From assembly GCF_000705555.1 (NCBI RefSeq), contig NZ_JMQN01000021.1, positions 124,001 to 188,000 of the forward strand: 64,000 nucleotides of DNA, written 5' to 3'. Source of the DNA: Marinobacterium lacunae (lineage in GTDB: Bacteria; Pseudomonadota; Gammaproteobacteria; Pseudomonadales; Balneatricaceae). The notes beneath the pieces were generated by a model. It was given only the letters and a program-made list of their open reading frames with translations. It searched no databases and was not told where the DNA came from. The position numbers and the translations under genes were made by a program. This document shows positions 36,362 to 45,455 of this stretch, one piece after another; position 1 is the stretch's first letter; the number at the start of each line of letters is the position of its first letter.

Positions 36362-36733
36362 ATGACTGCAGCACAAGAGTGGATCCATATCTGCAACCTC
36401 GATGATCTGGTCGCTGACTCGGGCATATGTGCACTGGTTGGTGAGCGTCAGGTTGCGCTGTTCTACATCCCGGAACAGAAACAGGTATTCGCAATCGACA
36501 ACTACGATCCGGTGGGCAAGGCCAACGTGCTCTCGCGCGGACTGATCGGCTCTGCCGAAGAGAAGCTGTTCGTCGCCTCGCCGCTGTATAAGGAGCGCTA
36601 CTGCCTGGAAAGCGGCGAGTGCCTGGATAATGACGAGTTGGTGCTGGATACCTGGCAGACCCGTATCGACGGTGAACGCCTGCTGCTCGATCCGCAACCG
36701 TTCAACCGCGTGGCGCTGAAACAGGCGGGCTGA
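36362..36733 (+). CDS. nirD: Assimilatory nitrite reductase, small subunit
   Basis: 123 residues of the NirD family, a Rieske-like fold without the cluster ligands (no Cys-x-His pairs). Motifs VALFYIPEQKQVFAIDNYDP and KANVLSRGLIG are typical. It partners NirB. AGGAG lies 7 bases before the ATG. In Pseudomonas the nitrate reductase gene follows here; in this genome a terminator and a divergent-function SDR gene follow instead. Confidence 0.95.
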   Translation: MTAAQEWIHICNLDDLVADSGICALVGERQVALFYIPEQKQVFAIDNYDPVGKANVLSRGLIGSAEEKLFVASPLYKERYCLESGECLDNDELVLDTWQTRIDGERLLLDPQPFNRVALKQAG

Positions 36734-36843
36734 TGACGCACGATGGATTAAACGAACAACAAGTCTGGTGAGCAACAGCCCCGGGGTCCCCCCTCCAACC
36801 TGTGCACCGGGTGGGAGTTAGCGTCCTCGGAGCTGTTTTTACA

Positions 36844-36871
36844 GGGCCGCTATTTTTAGCGGCCCTTTTTT
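36844..36871. terminator. Terminator after nirBD (shared with converging SDR gene)
   Basis: The perfect stem GGGCCGCTA/TAGCGGCCC with loop TTTT is followed by TTTTTT. Confidence 0.92.
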
Positions 36872-36887
36872 CGTTGCCCCGCGTTTT

Positions 36888-37664
36888 TCAGCTGTTGCCT
36901 ATGTCTGGAACATCGCGGAGCAGGATCCGGCGAGTCAGGGAAGGGGGCGCTATTCTCGCCAGGCGTATGGCCCAGCGCATGATTGCCGGGAACAGATAGT
37001 CCGGTTTTTCACGGCGCATGGCACGAATAATGTGTTGCGCGGCTTTGTCTTCCGATATCTCCAATGGAGCCGGCATCCCGTCATTCTGCGTGGCTTCGGT
37101 ACTAACGAATCCCGGGTATACACTGACAAAGCGTATGCCGAATGTGTGGAATTCCAGTCGACAGGTGTCGATCAGCAGCTTTAATGCACCTTTCGCTGCG
37201 CAGTATGGTCCCTGCAGCGGAACGCCCAACAGGCCGGCGAGGGAGTTGGTTTGTACCACTAGGCCGTGCCGTTGTTTTTTCATCTGCTCTAGAACGGGAA
37301 ACAGGTAGTTGACGATCACGTCGTAGTTGCTGCGCATGTAGTATTTAACATCCGCCGCACTCATTAAGCGCGTGTCGATTGCCGGTGCACCGCCCGCGTT
37401 CAGGAGTACCGCATCCAAGCGTCCGAAGCGCTCTACCGTTGTGCGAACAACGTTCGCAGCGGCGGTCTCGTCGAGAGCGTCGGCGGCTAGTGGCAAGCAC
37501 TGTCCTCCCTGTCGTTCGATTTCCGATTTCAATTCAGACAGGCGTTCTGCCCTGCGTGCTGTCGCCACAATGGTCGCACCTTCGGCGGCGAGTCGCAGGG
37601 CAACCGCGCGTCCGATCCCGGATGAAGCGCCAACAATCAAGATGATCTTGTTTTCAGGTTTCAT
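36888..37664 (-). CDS. Short-chain dehydrogenase/reductase
   Basis: 258 residues of a classical SDR: cofactor motif VGASSGIGRA, NAG motif LLNAGG, catalytic Ser in TNSLAGL and YCAAK (Tyr-x3-Lys). It probably uses NAD(P)H to act on an alcohol or ketone; the substrate is unknown. It is downstream of, and co-directional with, a TetR regulator 26 bases away, and that pair diverges from the large operon starting at 38463. It may therefore belong to the same pathway or regulon. Confidence 0.92.
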   Translation of the reverse strand: MKPENKIILIVGASSGIGRAVALRLAAEGATIVATARRAERLSELKSEIERQGGQCLPLAADALDETAAANVVRTTVERFGRLDAVLLNAGGAPAIDTRLMSAADVKYYMRSNYDVIVNYLFPVLEQMKKQRHGLVVQTNSLAGLLGVPLQGPYCAAKGALKLLIDTCRLEFHTFGIRFVSVYPGFVSTEATQNDGMPAPLEISEDKAAQHIIRAMRREKPDYLFPAIMRWAIRLARIAPPSLTRRILLRDVPDIGNS

Positions 37665-37690
37665 CGAATCAACTCTCGTGATGTTGATTA

Positions 37691-38341
37691 TCAGGCACGC
37701 AGGCGTGCCGGGTAACTGGCGATCATGCCAGCAACGATTCTGGCGACGGGGTGCTCATCAATATCGGTATCCAGCAGCAGCTCTACCGCTGCGTAGATCA
37801 TGTCGACGACAATTCGGCTAACCAGCATCAGTTCCTCGGGGGCGACCTCAGGGTATGCCGACTTTAGAAGCTCAGCCTGTGCTTCTGTCACCAATATGTG
37901 CGATTCCAGCCGCACGTCCTGCAACGAGGGGACCGCGCGGAGCGCGCGCATAATCCAAAGCCCCCCCGGTGTGTCCCTGGTTACTCGATAGGTGTCGATC
38001 AGTAACCCCTCCAGCGCCTGTTCAAGCTTTTCGATTGGCCCTTCCAGCACCTCCTCGGTAATCCAGTGAGGTATCAGCTCATTCTGCTTTTGCATCAATC
38101 TCTGCCCCAGTTCGGACAGCAGGGCGTACTTGTTGGGGAAGTATCGATAGAGCGCCGGAGGCGTCAGTCCGGCACGTTCGCAGACCATGTTGGTGGACAA
38201 ACGCTCTATTCCGACTTCACCCAGCATATTCGCGGCAACATCGAGGATCAGTTCATAGGTTTTGCTGGCGCGTTTCTGTTCGGGCCGCTTTTTTCCTTTC
38301 AGTTCCGGATTGGAGTCATTACCAGTGCGTTTTGAAGTCAT
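37691..38341 (-). CDS. TetR-family transcriptional regulator
   Basis: 216 residues with an N-terminal lysine-rich lead and a TetR helix-turn-helix (LSTNMVCERAGLTPPALYRYFP, about residues 43-64), then a helical ligand-binding domain. It is divergent from a 12-gene operon and co-directional with the SDR gene; two palindromes in the shared 121-base region are the likely operators. The ligand cannot be inferred. Confidence 0.92.
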   Translation of the reverse strand: MTSKRTGNDSNPELKGKKRPEQKRASKTYELILDVAANMLGEVGIERLSTNMVCERAGLTPPALYRYFPNKYALLSELGQRLMQKQNELIPHWITEEVLEGPIEKLEQALEGLLIDTYRVTRDTPGGLWIMRALRAVPSLQDVRLESHILVTEAQAELLKSAYPEVAPEELMLVSRIVVDMIYAAVELLLDTDIDEHPVARIVAGMIASYPARLRA

Positions 38342-38400
38342 GTTGCGATCCTGATGAAAAGTGAACGGGTGAATTATTACATATTCATTGTTGCAAAACG

Positions 38401-38430
38401 ATAGTCATGACTATACGCTAGTTATAACTA
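38401..38430. promoter_or_regulatory. Two tandem palindromes, probable TetR operators
   Basis: ATAGTCATGACTAT (38401-38414) and TAGTTATAACTA (38419-38430) are both perfect palindromes sharing TAGT-N4-ACTA. Their centres are 17 bases apart, less than two helical turns. They lie between the divergent TetR gene and the DUF2147 gene that starts the large operon. Confidence 0.65.
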
Positions 38431-38462
38431 TCTTAGTGTGGCAATGAAGATGAGGATGAGTC

Positions 38463-38906
38463 ATGAAAAAAATAACTACATGGCAAACCGCTTTATCCCC
38501 GATTGTTCTGCTCTCGGCAGCGCTCGGTATGTCGGCTGCGTTGGCGAGCACGCAGGGTGATGTCAACGGCTTATGGCTGACGGAAGAGGGCGATGCTGTC
38601 ATCGAGGTAGAGGAGTGCCCGGATCGGCTTGGTTCACTGTGCGGAACCATTGTCTGGGACGTGGACGCCGGTACGCCCACCGATACCTGCGGTGCGCGCG
38701 TTATCCAACTGGATGAGTACAGCGACGGTGCCTGGCGTAACGGCTGGGTATATGACCCGCGAAAAGACAAGACCTACAAGGGCAAACTGAGCGCCGATGG
38801 TAACGAACTGGACGTTCGGGCCTTCATCGGTGTGGCGGTGCTTGGAGAGACCGAACATCTCACGCGTACGGAACGGCTTCCGAAAAAACCGGCCTGCCGG
38901 AAATAA
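38463..38906 (+). CDS. DUF2147 family exported protein
   Basis: 147 residues: signal peptide (about 1-28, ending ALAS) and a lipocalin-like small beta domain starting NGLWLTEEGDAVIEVEEC, which is typical of DUF2147. These periplasmic proteins are of unknown function and are often near lipid or polyester metabolism genes. First gene of the divergent operon, after the operator palindromes. Confidence 0.88.
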   Translation: MKKITTWQTALSPIVLLSAALGMSAALASTQGDVNGLWLTEEGDAVIEVEECPDRLGSLCGTIVWDVDAGTPTDTCGARVIQLDEYSDGAWRNGWVYDPRKDKTYKGKLSADGNELDVRAFIGVAVLGETEHLTRTERLPKKPACRK

Positions 38907-38971
38907 AACATACGTAATCCCTATTACTGTTCCCCCCCTCGAAAAAAACAATAAATTGAGGAGATCCAAGC

Positions 38972-39844
38972 ATGCGCATTTTATCACTACCGATACTGCT
39001 CGCATGGGCGTTGTGCGGTACCGCTCAAGCGGTTGAGCGCGAAGCGGATAGCTACAATATCGATACCGATATTACGATCAAGACGGACCAGCGTACGCGC
39101 GGCATTTCGGACTCATTGATGGAGCCCTCGCTGACGCTGCATACCGAGATCGCGCACGAAAGCGGGCTTATTGGCCTGCTGGAAGTTGCTCGAGTCAGTA
39201 AAAAGCAGTTTCCGGATGGCTCGGGAGCCGCAATCACCCTTGGGTTGGGATATCGCTGGGGAGATCCTGAAGCTTGGCACTTCGGTGTCGGCGCGGCTGC
39301 CGAGTTGTTTCCCGGCGCCAAGTTTGACGCCCCCCATACCTTCGACCTTTCGACATTCACGCCGGGTGATTTCAAAACCACCGACTTCAACAGCAACTTC
39401 CTCTTGTTTGAGGCGAACTATGGTGCGCTGGAAGGCCGGATGCTCTATGTCGTGTCGAAAACCTATCGTGGCGCGGATACCGGCGGTGTCTGCGGTCAGA
39501 TGCTGTTGTTAGCCTCCAATCCTACAGACGCGCTTGAGTGCTATGGACGCGGCGATCATGACTCGCGTGGATCGATGTTGTTCGATCTTGACTACACGGT
39601 GGATCTGATGCCGGCGACAAGCCTGCGGCTCCATGTCGGTCATCAAAAGGTGAAGAATTTCAAAGAGGCCGATTTTACCGACTATCAGATAGGGCTTACC
39701 CGTAAACAGTGGGGGCTGAACTGGAACGTCGACTGGTATGCGACAGACACCAACGCACGCGAGCTTTACCAGGTGCAGGACGGCAACAAGTTGAGAGCGA
39801 CTGACGGCAACAAGGTCGTGTTTTCGGTCACGAGGCGTTTCTGA
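38972..39844 (+). CDS. TorF-family putative outer-membrane protein
   Basis: 290 residues: signal peptide MRILSLPILLAWALCGTAQA, then repeated amphipathic strands ending in a terminal phenylalanine (SVTRRF), the usual mark of an outer-membrane beta barrel. The stretch TDQRTRGISDSLMEPSLTLH resembles the TorF/Gcw_chp family start. It could pass substrate or product of the operon through the outer membrane. Its stop overlaps the next start (ctgATG). Confidence 0.8.
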   Translation: MRILSLPILLAWALCGTAQAVEREADSYNIDTDITIKTDQRTRGISDSLMEPSLTLHTEIAHESGLIGLLEVARVSKKQFPDGSGAAITLGLGYRWGDPEAWHFGVGAAAELFPGAKFDAPHTFDLSTFTPGDFKTTDFNSNFLLFEANYGALEGRMLYVVSKTYRGADTGGVCGQMLLLASNPTDALECYGRGDHDSRGSMLFDLDYTVDLMPATSLRLHVGHQKVKNFKEADFTDYQIGLTRKQWGLNWNVDWYATDTNARELYQVQDGNKLRATDGNKVVFSVTRRF

Positions 39845-41475
39845 TGTCCTACGCGCATCTCCATACGGGAAAGCTGACGTCGGGCCCTCTGGTTCTGGCG
39901 GTCGATCTGGGTACGTCTGGCTGCAAGTGTGCGCTCGTGTCCTTCGATGGCACTGTGGCGGCCTGGGCGTTCGAGCCGGTGGAACTGCATATAGACGGTG
40001 TCTGCGCCGAGCAGGATCCGCATGATTGGTGGCAGGCATTTATCGACGCGGCATCGGCGGTATGCAGCGATGCAACGATGCGTAGCCGCATCGTTGCCGT
40101 CTGCTGCTCTACTCAGGCTGAATGTACGGTATGTGTCGATCGTGAAGGCGATCCAATCGGTCGGGCAATGCTCTGGCTGGACATGCGGGGGGCTCAGGCG
40201 ATCGCCCGTCGGTTGCGTGGTCGCTGGTTCAACGTGATGGGGCATGCGCCGACAAAGCTCTTTCGTTGGCTACGCCTGACAGGCGGTGTCCCTGCGCAAT
40301 CCGGCAAGGACAACGCCGGGCATATCGCCTACATCCGCGATCACGAACCGCAACGCTATGAACGCACCTATAAGTTCCTCAATGCGCTTGATTACATGAA
40401 TCTGCGCTTGACGGGGCGGTACTGCGCCACGCCGGATTCGATGCTGACCACTTGGGTGACGGATAACCGCGACCCACACCGGATCCGTTATGACGATTCG
40501 CTACTTGCGATGCTGGGGATCGATTCGGACAAGCTGCCTGAGATCGTACCCTCCACCGAGGTCATTGGACCTGTGCTGAGCGACGTGGTTGCAACACTGG
40601 GCCTGCCGCACGATACGGTGGTGGTTGCCGGCGCAGTCGATACCTCTGCCGTTGCCGTTGGCGCGGCCGTATCCGACTTTGAGTCTCACCTCTATCTGGG
40701 GACGTCGTCCTGGATGGGGGCTCATGTCCCCTTCAAGCGCACGGATGTTCGCAATAAGCTCGCGTCCGTACCTTGCGCCGTGCCGGGTCGCTACTTGGCA
40801 ATAGCGCTGCAGTCCTCGGCCGGTGTCAACCTGTCGTTCCTGCGGGACCGGATACTGTTTCACTCCGATGAATTTCTCTCCGATGAAGAACAGCCGGATG
40901 TGTATGAGATTCTCAATATCATTGCGGCTCGAGTTCCTCCCGGCGCCAATGGGCTTATCTATATGCCCTGGTTGTTCGGGGAGCGCACACCCGTAGAAGA
41001 CTCGAAGCTCCGTGCGGGGCTCATCAACCTGTCTTTAGGGCATTCGCGCGAGGATATTATCCGCGCCTTCATGGAGGGAGTTGCATTGAACTCCCGCTGG
41101 ATGATGGAGCCTTTTGGACGCTTGCTAGGACGCGACCTCGGTGCCGTTACCGCGGTGGGAGGGGGCGCACAATCGGACCTCTGGTGCCAGATCATCGCCG
41201 ATGTGTGTGGGCAACCTATGCGTCAAATGGAAAATCCTATTCAGGCCAATACTCAAGGTGCTGCTTTCCTGGCGGCTATCGGCACCGGTGCCTTGACACT
41301 GAGCGACCTGCCCGGTTTGCAACGTCATCGCCATGTCTACGAGCCTGACCCTCGGTTGCGGGCAATGTACGACGAGAAGTTCGAGATATTCAAAGAGCTT
41401 TATCGCCAGTTGTCGCCCATCTACAACCGCCTCAACCAGTCTGAAACCAATGGAGCTGTTTATGCTTGCAGCTAA
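39844..41475 (+). CDS. FGGY-family carbohydrate kinase
   Basis: 543 residues with the FGGY fold: N-terminal phosphate loop LAVDLGTSGCKCALVSFDG and the C-terminal glycine-rich ATP motif AVGGGAQSDLWCQIIADVCG. The catalytic Asp region is AGAVDTSAVAVGAAVSDF. Such kinases phosphorylate sugars or polyols (xylulose, ribulose, glycerol and others). The following gene is a class II aldolase, so kinase then aldolase (phosphorylate, then split) is the likely order. The substrate is not readable from sequence. ATG overlaps the previous stop by one base. Confidence 0.9.
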   Translation: MSYAHLHTGKLTSGPLVLAVDLGTSGCKCALVSFDGTVAAWAFEPVELHIDGVCAEQDPHDWWQAFIDAASAVCSDATMRSRIVAVCCSTQAECTVCVDREGDPIGRAMLWLDMRGAQAIARRLRGRWFNVMGHAPTKLFRWLRLTGGVPAQSGKDNAGHIAYIRDHEPQRYERTYKFLNALDYMNLRLTGRYCATPDSMLTTWVTDNRDPHRIRYDDSLLAMLGIDSDKLPEIVPSTEVIGPVLSDVVATLGLPHDTVVVAGAVDTSAVAVGAAVSDFESHLYLGTSSWMGAHVPFKRTDVRNKLASVPCAVPGRYLAIALQSSAGVNLSFLRDRILFHSDEFLSDEEQPDVYEILNIIAARVPPGANGLIYMPWLFGERTPVEDSKLRAGLINLSLGHSREDIIRAFMEGVALNSRWMMEPFGRLLGRDLGAVTAVGGGAQSDLWCQIIADVCGQPMRQMENPIQANTQGAAFLAAIGTGALTLSDLPGLQRHRHVYEPDPRLRAMYDEKFEIFKELYRQLSPIYNRLNQSETNGAVYACS

Positions 41476-42106
41476 CGAGCGGCAGAGTGTCGTCGAGCTC
41501 TGCATCAATCTGTCCAAGCGCGGCTATCTAGCCGGGACAGGGGGGAATGTGGCCCTGAGAGTCGATGATGAGCTCATCGCTGTTACTCCCTCCGCCGTTG
41601 ACTATCTGACGATGACGCCAGCCGATGTGTGCGTTGTCAGACTGGACGACCTGTCGAAGGTGGACGGTCAACGCAATCCATCTGTAGAAACCGGGTTGCA
41701 TGCCGGACTGATGCGTCGACGCCCGGATGTGGGTTGCAGCATCCATACACATCAGCCCATTGCCAGCGCTTGCACGCTCTTAAGAAAGCCTTTGACGGTG
41801 ACCGATCCAAGATCAGTGCAGCGTATTGGCAGCCGTATACCGATGGTTGGCTACATGCCGTCCGGTACAGGCCTTTTGGCACACAGGGTCAGACGTGCAA
41901 TTCGCCCCGACATCAACGCTTACCTTATGCGCAATCACGGTGTGCTCTGCTGCGGCAAGAGCCTGTCCGACGCAGTAGAGGCCGTAGAGATACTTGAAAA
42001 ACAAGCGAGCCGGTGGCTGTTCGATGCCATCGCCACAGAAGCGCACGCCCGTCCCGGCAGAGCAGTCACCCTTGATCGTGTACAAGCACTTTTAGGAGAA
42101 GAGTAA
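41462..42106 (+). CDS. Class II aldolase (AraD/FucA-type)
   Basis: 214 residues from the ATG at 41462, which has GGAG ten bases before it and overlaps the kinase end. The zinc site is present: HTHQP (two His) and RNHGVL (third His), with the TGGNVALR substrate loop near the start. The family splits phosphorylated sugars to dihydroxyacetone phosphate and an aldehyde, or catalyses epimerisation or decarboxylation. Paired with the FGGY kinase it would be the carbon-carbon splitting step of the pathway. Confidence 0.88.
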   Translation: MLAANERQSVVELCINLSKRGYLAGTGGNVALRVDDELIAVTPSAVDYLTMTPADVCVVRLDDLSKVDGQRNPSVETGLHAGLMRRRPDVGCSIHTHQPIASACTLLRKPLTVTDPRSVQRIGSRIPMVGYMPSGTGLLAHRVRRAIRPDINAYLMRNHGVLCCGKSLSDAVEAVEILEKQASRWLFDAIATEAHARPGRAVTLDRVQALLGEE

Positions 42107-43608
42107 TGAACGCACCGGACAAGATTTTGCAGCAGCACGTTGATCAGTCTATCTCCTCTGTTGAAACAACGCCGGCTATCTCTCAATGGCCAGACGTAAA
42201 AGAGTTGTATGGCCGTTTTGACGCGTTGGTTAATCAGCCGATGCGCTCCATCAAGCGCGGGGCGATGGCGAAGGTGCTCGAGCATTTCGAGAGTCGCTGT
42301 CAGGGCTCAAAGCGTCTCGCCGAGGATGCGAAACGGGTCATTCCCGGAGGCGTTCAGCATAACCTGGCGTTTAACTACCCCTTCCCGCTGGCGATGAAAG
42401 AGGCGCAGGGCGCGCACCTGACCGATGTGGACGGTAATCGCTATATCGATTTCCTGCAGGCCGGCGGGCCGACATTGTTAGGCTCCAACCCCGCATCGGT
42501 ACGTGCGAAGGTGAATGAGGTATTGGATGAATGCGGCCCTGTAACCGGCCTGTTGCACGAGTACGAGGTGAAGCTCGCCGACCTTATCTGCCAGTCGATG
42601 CCGGGTGTCGATATGGTGCGCCTGCTGGGTTCCGGTACCGAAGCGGTGATGGGGGCGGTACGACTCGCGCGCGCCTATACCGACCGAAAATGGGTGATCA
42701 AGATCGGCGGTGCCTACCATGGCTGGAGCGACCAGCTTGTTTACGGCATGCGACTGCCCAGCACCGGACGCATGGAAGCCGTGGGCATACCGCGCGGCGC
42801 CACGGCCTATACCCAAGAGTGCCTGCCTAATGACCTCGGTGCGCTTCGACGCAAACTTCAACTCAACCGGCTACGCGGTGGAACGGCGGCGGTCATGGTT
42901 GAGCCGTTGGGGCCGGAAAGTGGTACACGGCCGGTACACCCGGATTACAACCGTCAGGTTCGCGCGCTCTGTGATGAATTCGGCGCACTGCTGATATTCG
43001 ACGAAGTCGTCACCGGGTTCCGCCTGGGGCCGGGAGGCGCACAGGCCTATTTCGACGTTAAGCCAGACATAACGGTGATGGGCAAATGCCTCGCCGGTGG
43101 TTACCCCATGGCGGGAGCGATAGGGGGGCGCAAGGAGGTCATGATGATGTTGGTTGGCGGAATAGGCACCACGTCAAAACGAGCCTTTGTCGGCGGTACT
43201 CTTTCGGCCAATCCACTCTCTTGCGTTGCTGGCTACTATGCCCTGCTAGAAGCTCAACGCCTTGATGCGGCGGGTAAGGCGGGGCGAGCCGGTGACCGTT
43301 TACAGCGTGGGCTTGCCGAGATCGTCGAGCGTAGGGGGCTACCGTACGTCGTTTATAACATGGGGTCGATTGTGCATCTGCAGACCTCAGGCGTTCTTCT
43401 GCTCGATACCAGCAACCTGTACAAGCTTTGGCGGGTTAAGGCAGAGGCCAAGGAGCGCAAACACATGATGGAGGAGATGGGTGCGGCGTATTCAGCTCAC
43501 GGACTGATCACGCTTGCCGGTAGCCGTATCTACACCAGCCTGGCCGATACCGATGAGGTGATCGACGATGCACTTAACCGTTTCGACGAAGTTTTCAAGC
43601 TGGTGTAG
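42106..43608 (+). CDS. Class III aminotransferase, glutamate-1-semialdehyde-mutase type
   Basis: 500 residues, with about 75 extra N-terminal residues before the typical start (RVIPGGVQHNLAFNYPF). PLP-fold landmarks: GTEAVMGAVRLARAYT, GGAYHGWSDQL, IFDEVVTGFR and Lys in MGKCLAGGYPMAGAIGG, followed by GTLSANPL. Class III enzymes transfer or move amino groups on omega-amino acids, semialdehydes and amino sugars. It is not HemL of heme synthesis because of length, context and start. It suggests the pathway substrate or product carries an amino group. ATG overlaps the previous stop (TAATG). Confidence 0.9.
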   Translation: MNAPDKILQQHVDQSISSVETTPAISQWPDVKELYGRFDALVNQPMRSIKRGAMAKVLEHFESRCQGSKRLAEDAKRVIPGGVQHNLAFNYPFPLAMKEAQGAHLTDVDGNRYIDFLQAGGPTLLGSNPASVRAKVNEVLDECGPVTGLLHEYEVKLADLICQSMPGVDMVRLLGSGTEAVMGAVRLARAYTDRKWVIKIGGAYHGWSDQLVYGMRLPSTGRMEAVGIPRGATAYTQECLPNDLGALRRKLQLNRLRGGTAAVMVEPLGPESGTRPVHPDYNRQVRALCDEFGALLIFDEVVTGFRLGPGGAQAYFDVKPDITVMGKCLAGGYPMAGAIGGRKEVMMMLVGGIGTTSKRAFVGGTLSANPLSCVAGYYALLEAQRLDAAGKAGRAGDRLQRGLAEIVERRGLPYVVYNMGSIVHLQTSGVLLLDTSNLYKLWRVKAEAKERKHMMEEMGAAYSAHGLITLAGSRIYTSLADTDEVIDDALNRFDEVFKLV

Positions 43609-43612
43609 CGCT

Positions 43613-44251
43613 ATGAACGACTCAAATTACTTCAAGGATACCTGGCTGGAGATCAGAGACCGGCTGGTGGCCAAGCGCCTACTGGGTGATCGGGAGGCGA
43701 GCCTGTCTGTGAGATGTGCAGACGGCAAGCGAATATGGGTCGGGGCTGTCGATGCCGAACAGCCCGATCTCGTCGATCTTTTACAACCGGTCACGGACCC
43801 TCAAGCAGCCCTTCATGCCGCTGTGTATGAGCATAGGGGCGATGTCGGTGCGATAGCGGTAGGAGGTGGGCCTTATGGGTCACTGATCTCCGGTTTTGGG
43901 GGCGTCATGCCTCAGCTGTTCGATGAACAGGCCCGTCATATTGGTGAAATGCCGCCTCCGGTCAGGTGTCAGGCCGACCTTGAGCCCGCTTTGAGTGGGG
44001 CCGGTAACGCCTTGCTCTGGCGAGACCGACCTCTGTGTATGGGGATCACCAGTACCCGTCTTGCGTTGAATGTGGAGCTGTTTGAAAAGTGCGCCAAGGC
44101 CTTTGTGCTTGCAGCGGCGACGGGCGGGCGGATCACGTTACTACCCTGGTGGGTTAGACGGATCGCCAACGCTCGGTTGGCCAAGGATGAAAAGCGGGCT
44201 CTGGCCGCATTCTCCCGCGGGGAACTACCGGTTGAAAGCAGCGGCTACTAG
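43613..44251 (+). CDS. Degenerate class II aldolase homologue (lost metal ligands)
   Basis: 212 residues from the ATG at 43613. Segment ALHAAVYEHRGDVGAIAVGG aligns by pattern with LHAGLMRRRPDVGCSIHTH of the upstream aldolase, and NALLWRDRPLCMGI with MRNHGVLCCGKS, but all three metal-binding histidines are replaced. The rest keeps a similar helical C-terminal pattern. It is likely a paralogue that has become a structural or regulatory partner, or acts by another mechanism. It lies 4 bases after the aminotransferase. Confidence 0.7.
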   Translation: MNDSNYFKDTWLEIRDRLVAKRLLGDREASLSVRCADGKRIWVGAVDAEQPDLVDLLQPVTDPQAALHAAVYEHRGDVGAIAVGGGPYGSLISGFGGVMPQLFDEQARHIGEMPPPVRCQADLEPALSGAGNALLWRDRPLCMGITSTRLALNVELFEKCAKAFVLAAATGGRITLLPWWVRRIANARLAKDEKRALAAFSRGELPVESSGY

Positions 44252-44276
44252 GCGAAACCGAATCTGGAGGTGTCCG

Positions 44277-45455
44277 ATGCAAACGCTCTCATCGCCGACG
44301 GCAACGTTCAGTACCGGGATCACGCCCGTGGTGTTGCTGGTTGGTTCTATCGCGCTGCTGATACTGGGTTTGCAGCCGTTACTCTTGGGTCAACTGTTTT
44401 CCGCGCGAATCGTCACCCTTGAGGGGATTGGTCTGGTTGCGATGGGGGAGATCGTCGCCCTCGGCCTGGGTGTGGTCCTGACCGATCTTTTTCTGCCTCG
44501 CCGTCGTCTGTGGCGCGTTGTGATACTCGCGTCCCTGGCCGTGGTGGCGCTGGATCTCATTACCTGCAACGTTCGGGGCGATATCCCGATCACGCTGGTA
44601 CGAGCGGCCTGCGGTCTGGTCGAGGGTGTGTTGGTGTGGCTGACAACCTACGTCATTGTCTGCAGCCATAATCCGGAACGCCTCGCGGCGGTGTTCATGG
44701 TTGTGCAGACAATGAGTCAGGCGCTGGTTTCCACACTATTTGCAGCACTCGTGCTCCCCCTTTCAGGGTGGCAGGGGGGCTTTGTTGCACTGGCCGCGCT
44801 GTCATTGCTGCCGTGTGTTCTGATACGCGCATTACCCCGGCAGTTCCCGGCCATGCGCGAACAGCCGATTCCGGGTATACGCTGGTCGATCGCCGGATTG
44901 TTACCCCTTGTGCTGGCGTTTTTACAGATGGCTGCGATCGGCGCTATCTGGGCGTATTTGGAGCCGTTGGGAAACAGCTTCAACTTAAGCCAAGCGGAGA
45001 TCGGCACGGTGGTGTCGGAGGTGCTCTTGATGCAAGTGTTGGGGGGGATCGTTTCAGTATTCACCGTTCATCGCTTCAACACGGTACTTGTAGTGGCCCT
45101 GGGGGCACTCACTTTGGGCGGCATCGGCTTTGCCTTAATGCAACTGACGCAGATCGACTTCGTACTTTTCACCGGCTTGTTCGCGCTGTTCGGTTTTGCG
45201 TGGCTCTTTACCATGCCCTTTTATGTCAGCTTAGCGCTTCAGGTCGATCCAAGTGGTCGTGTGGCACTATTGATTCCTGCTATGCAGCTAACCGGCAGCG
45301 CCTCAGGACCGCTGGCCGTCTCTCTGGCTGTTGATAGCGATGGCGTCGGCATAGTACCGGCGTTCAGCGCTGCCTTCTCTGTCTCTGTTTTGACCTTGAC
45401 GGTATTGGGATACCGCTGGATCTCTCGGCGGACAATCGGTGGAGAGGGCGTGTAA
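44277..45455 (+). CDS. MFS transporter
   Basis: 392 residues with about 12 hydrophobic helices, from the ATG at 44277 that has TGGAGG directly upstream. No family-specific substrate signature is seen beyond the general MFS architecture (GEIVALGLGVVLTD, LPRRRLWR). In its operon it would import the substrate or export the product. It overlaps the aldehyde dehydrogenase start (gTAATG). Confidence 0.88.
   Translation: MQTLSSPTATFSTGITPVVLLVGSIALLILGLQPLLLGQLFSARIVTLEGIGLVAMGEIVALGLGVVLTDLFLPRRRLWRVVILASLAVVALDLITCNVRGDIPITLVRAACGLVEGVLVWLTTYVIVCSHNPERLAAVFMVVQTMSQALVSTLFAALVLPLSGWQGGFVALAALSLLPCVLIRALPRQFPAMREQPIPGIRWSIAGLLPLVLAFLQMAAIGAIWAYLEPLGNSFNLSQAEIGTVVSEVLLMQVLGGIVSVFTVHRFNTVLVVALGALTLGGIGFALMQLTQIDFVLFTGLFALFGFAWLFTMPFYVSLALQVDPSGRVALLIPAMQLTGSASGPLAVSLAVDSDGVGIVPAFSAAFSVSVLTLTVLGYRWISRRTIGGEGV

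Noticed and set aside
42106-43608. HemL (glutamate-1-semialdehyde aminomutase)
   Set aside because: About 75 extra N-terminal residues and location in a catabolic-looking operon argue against the heme enzyme.
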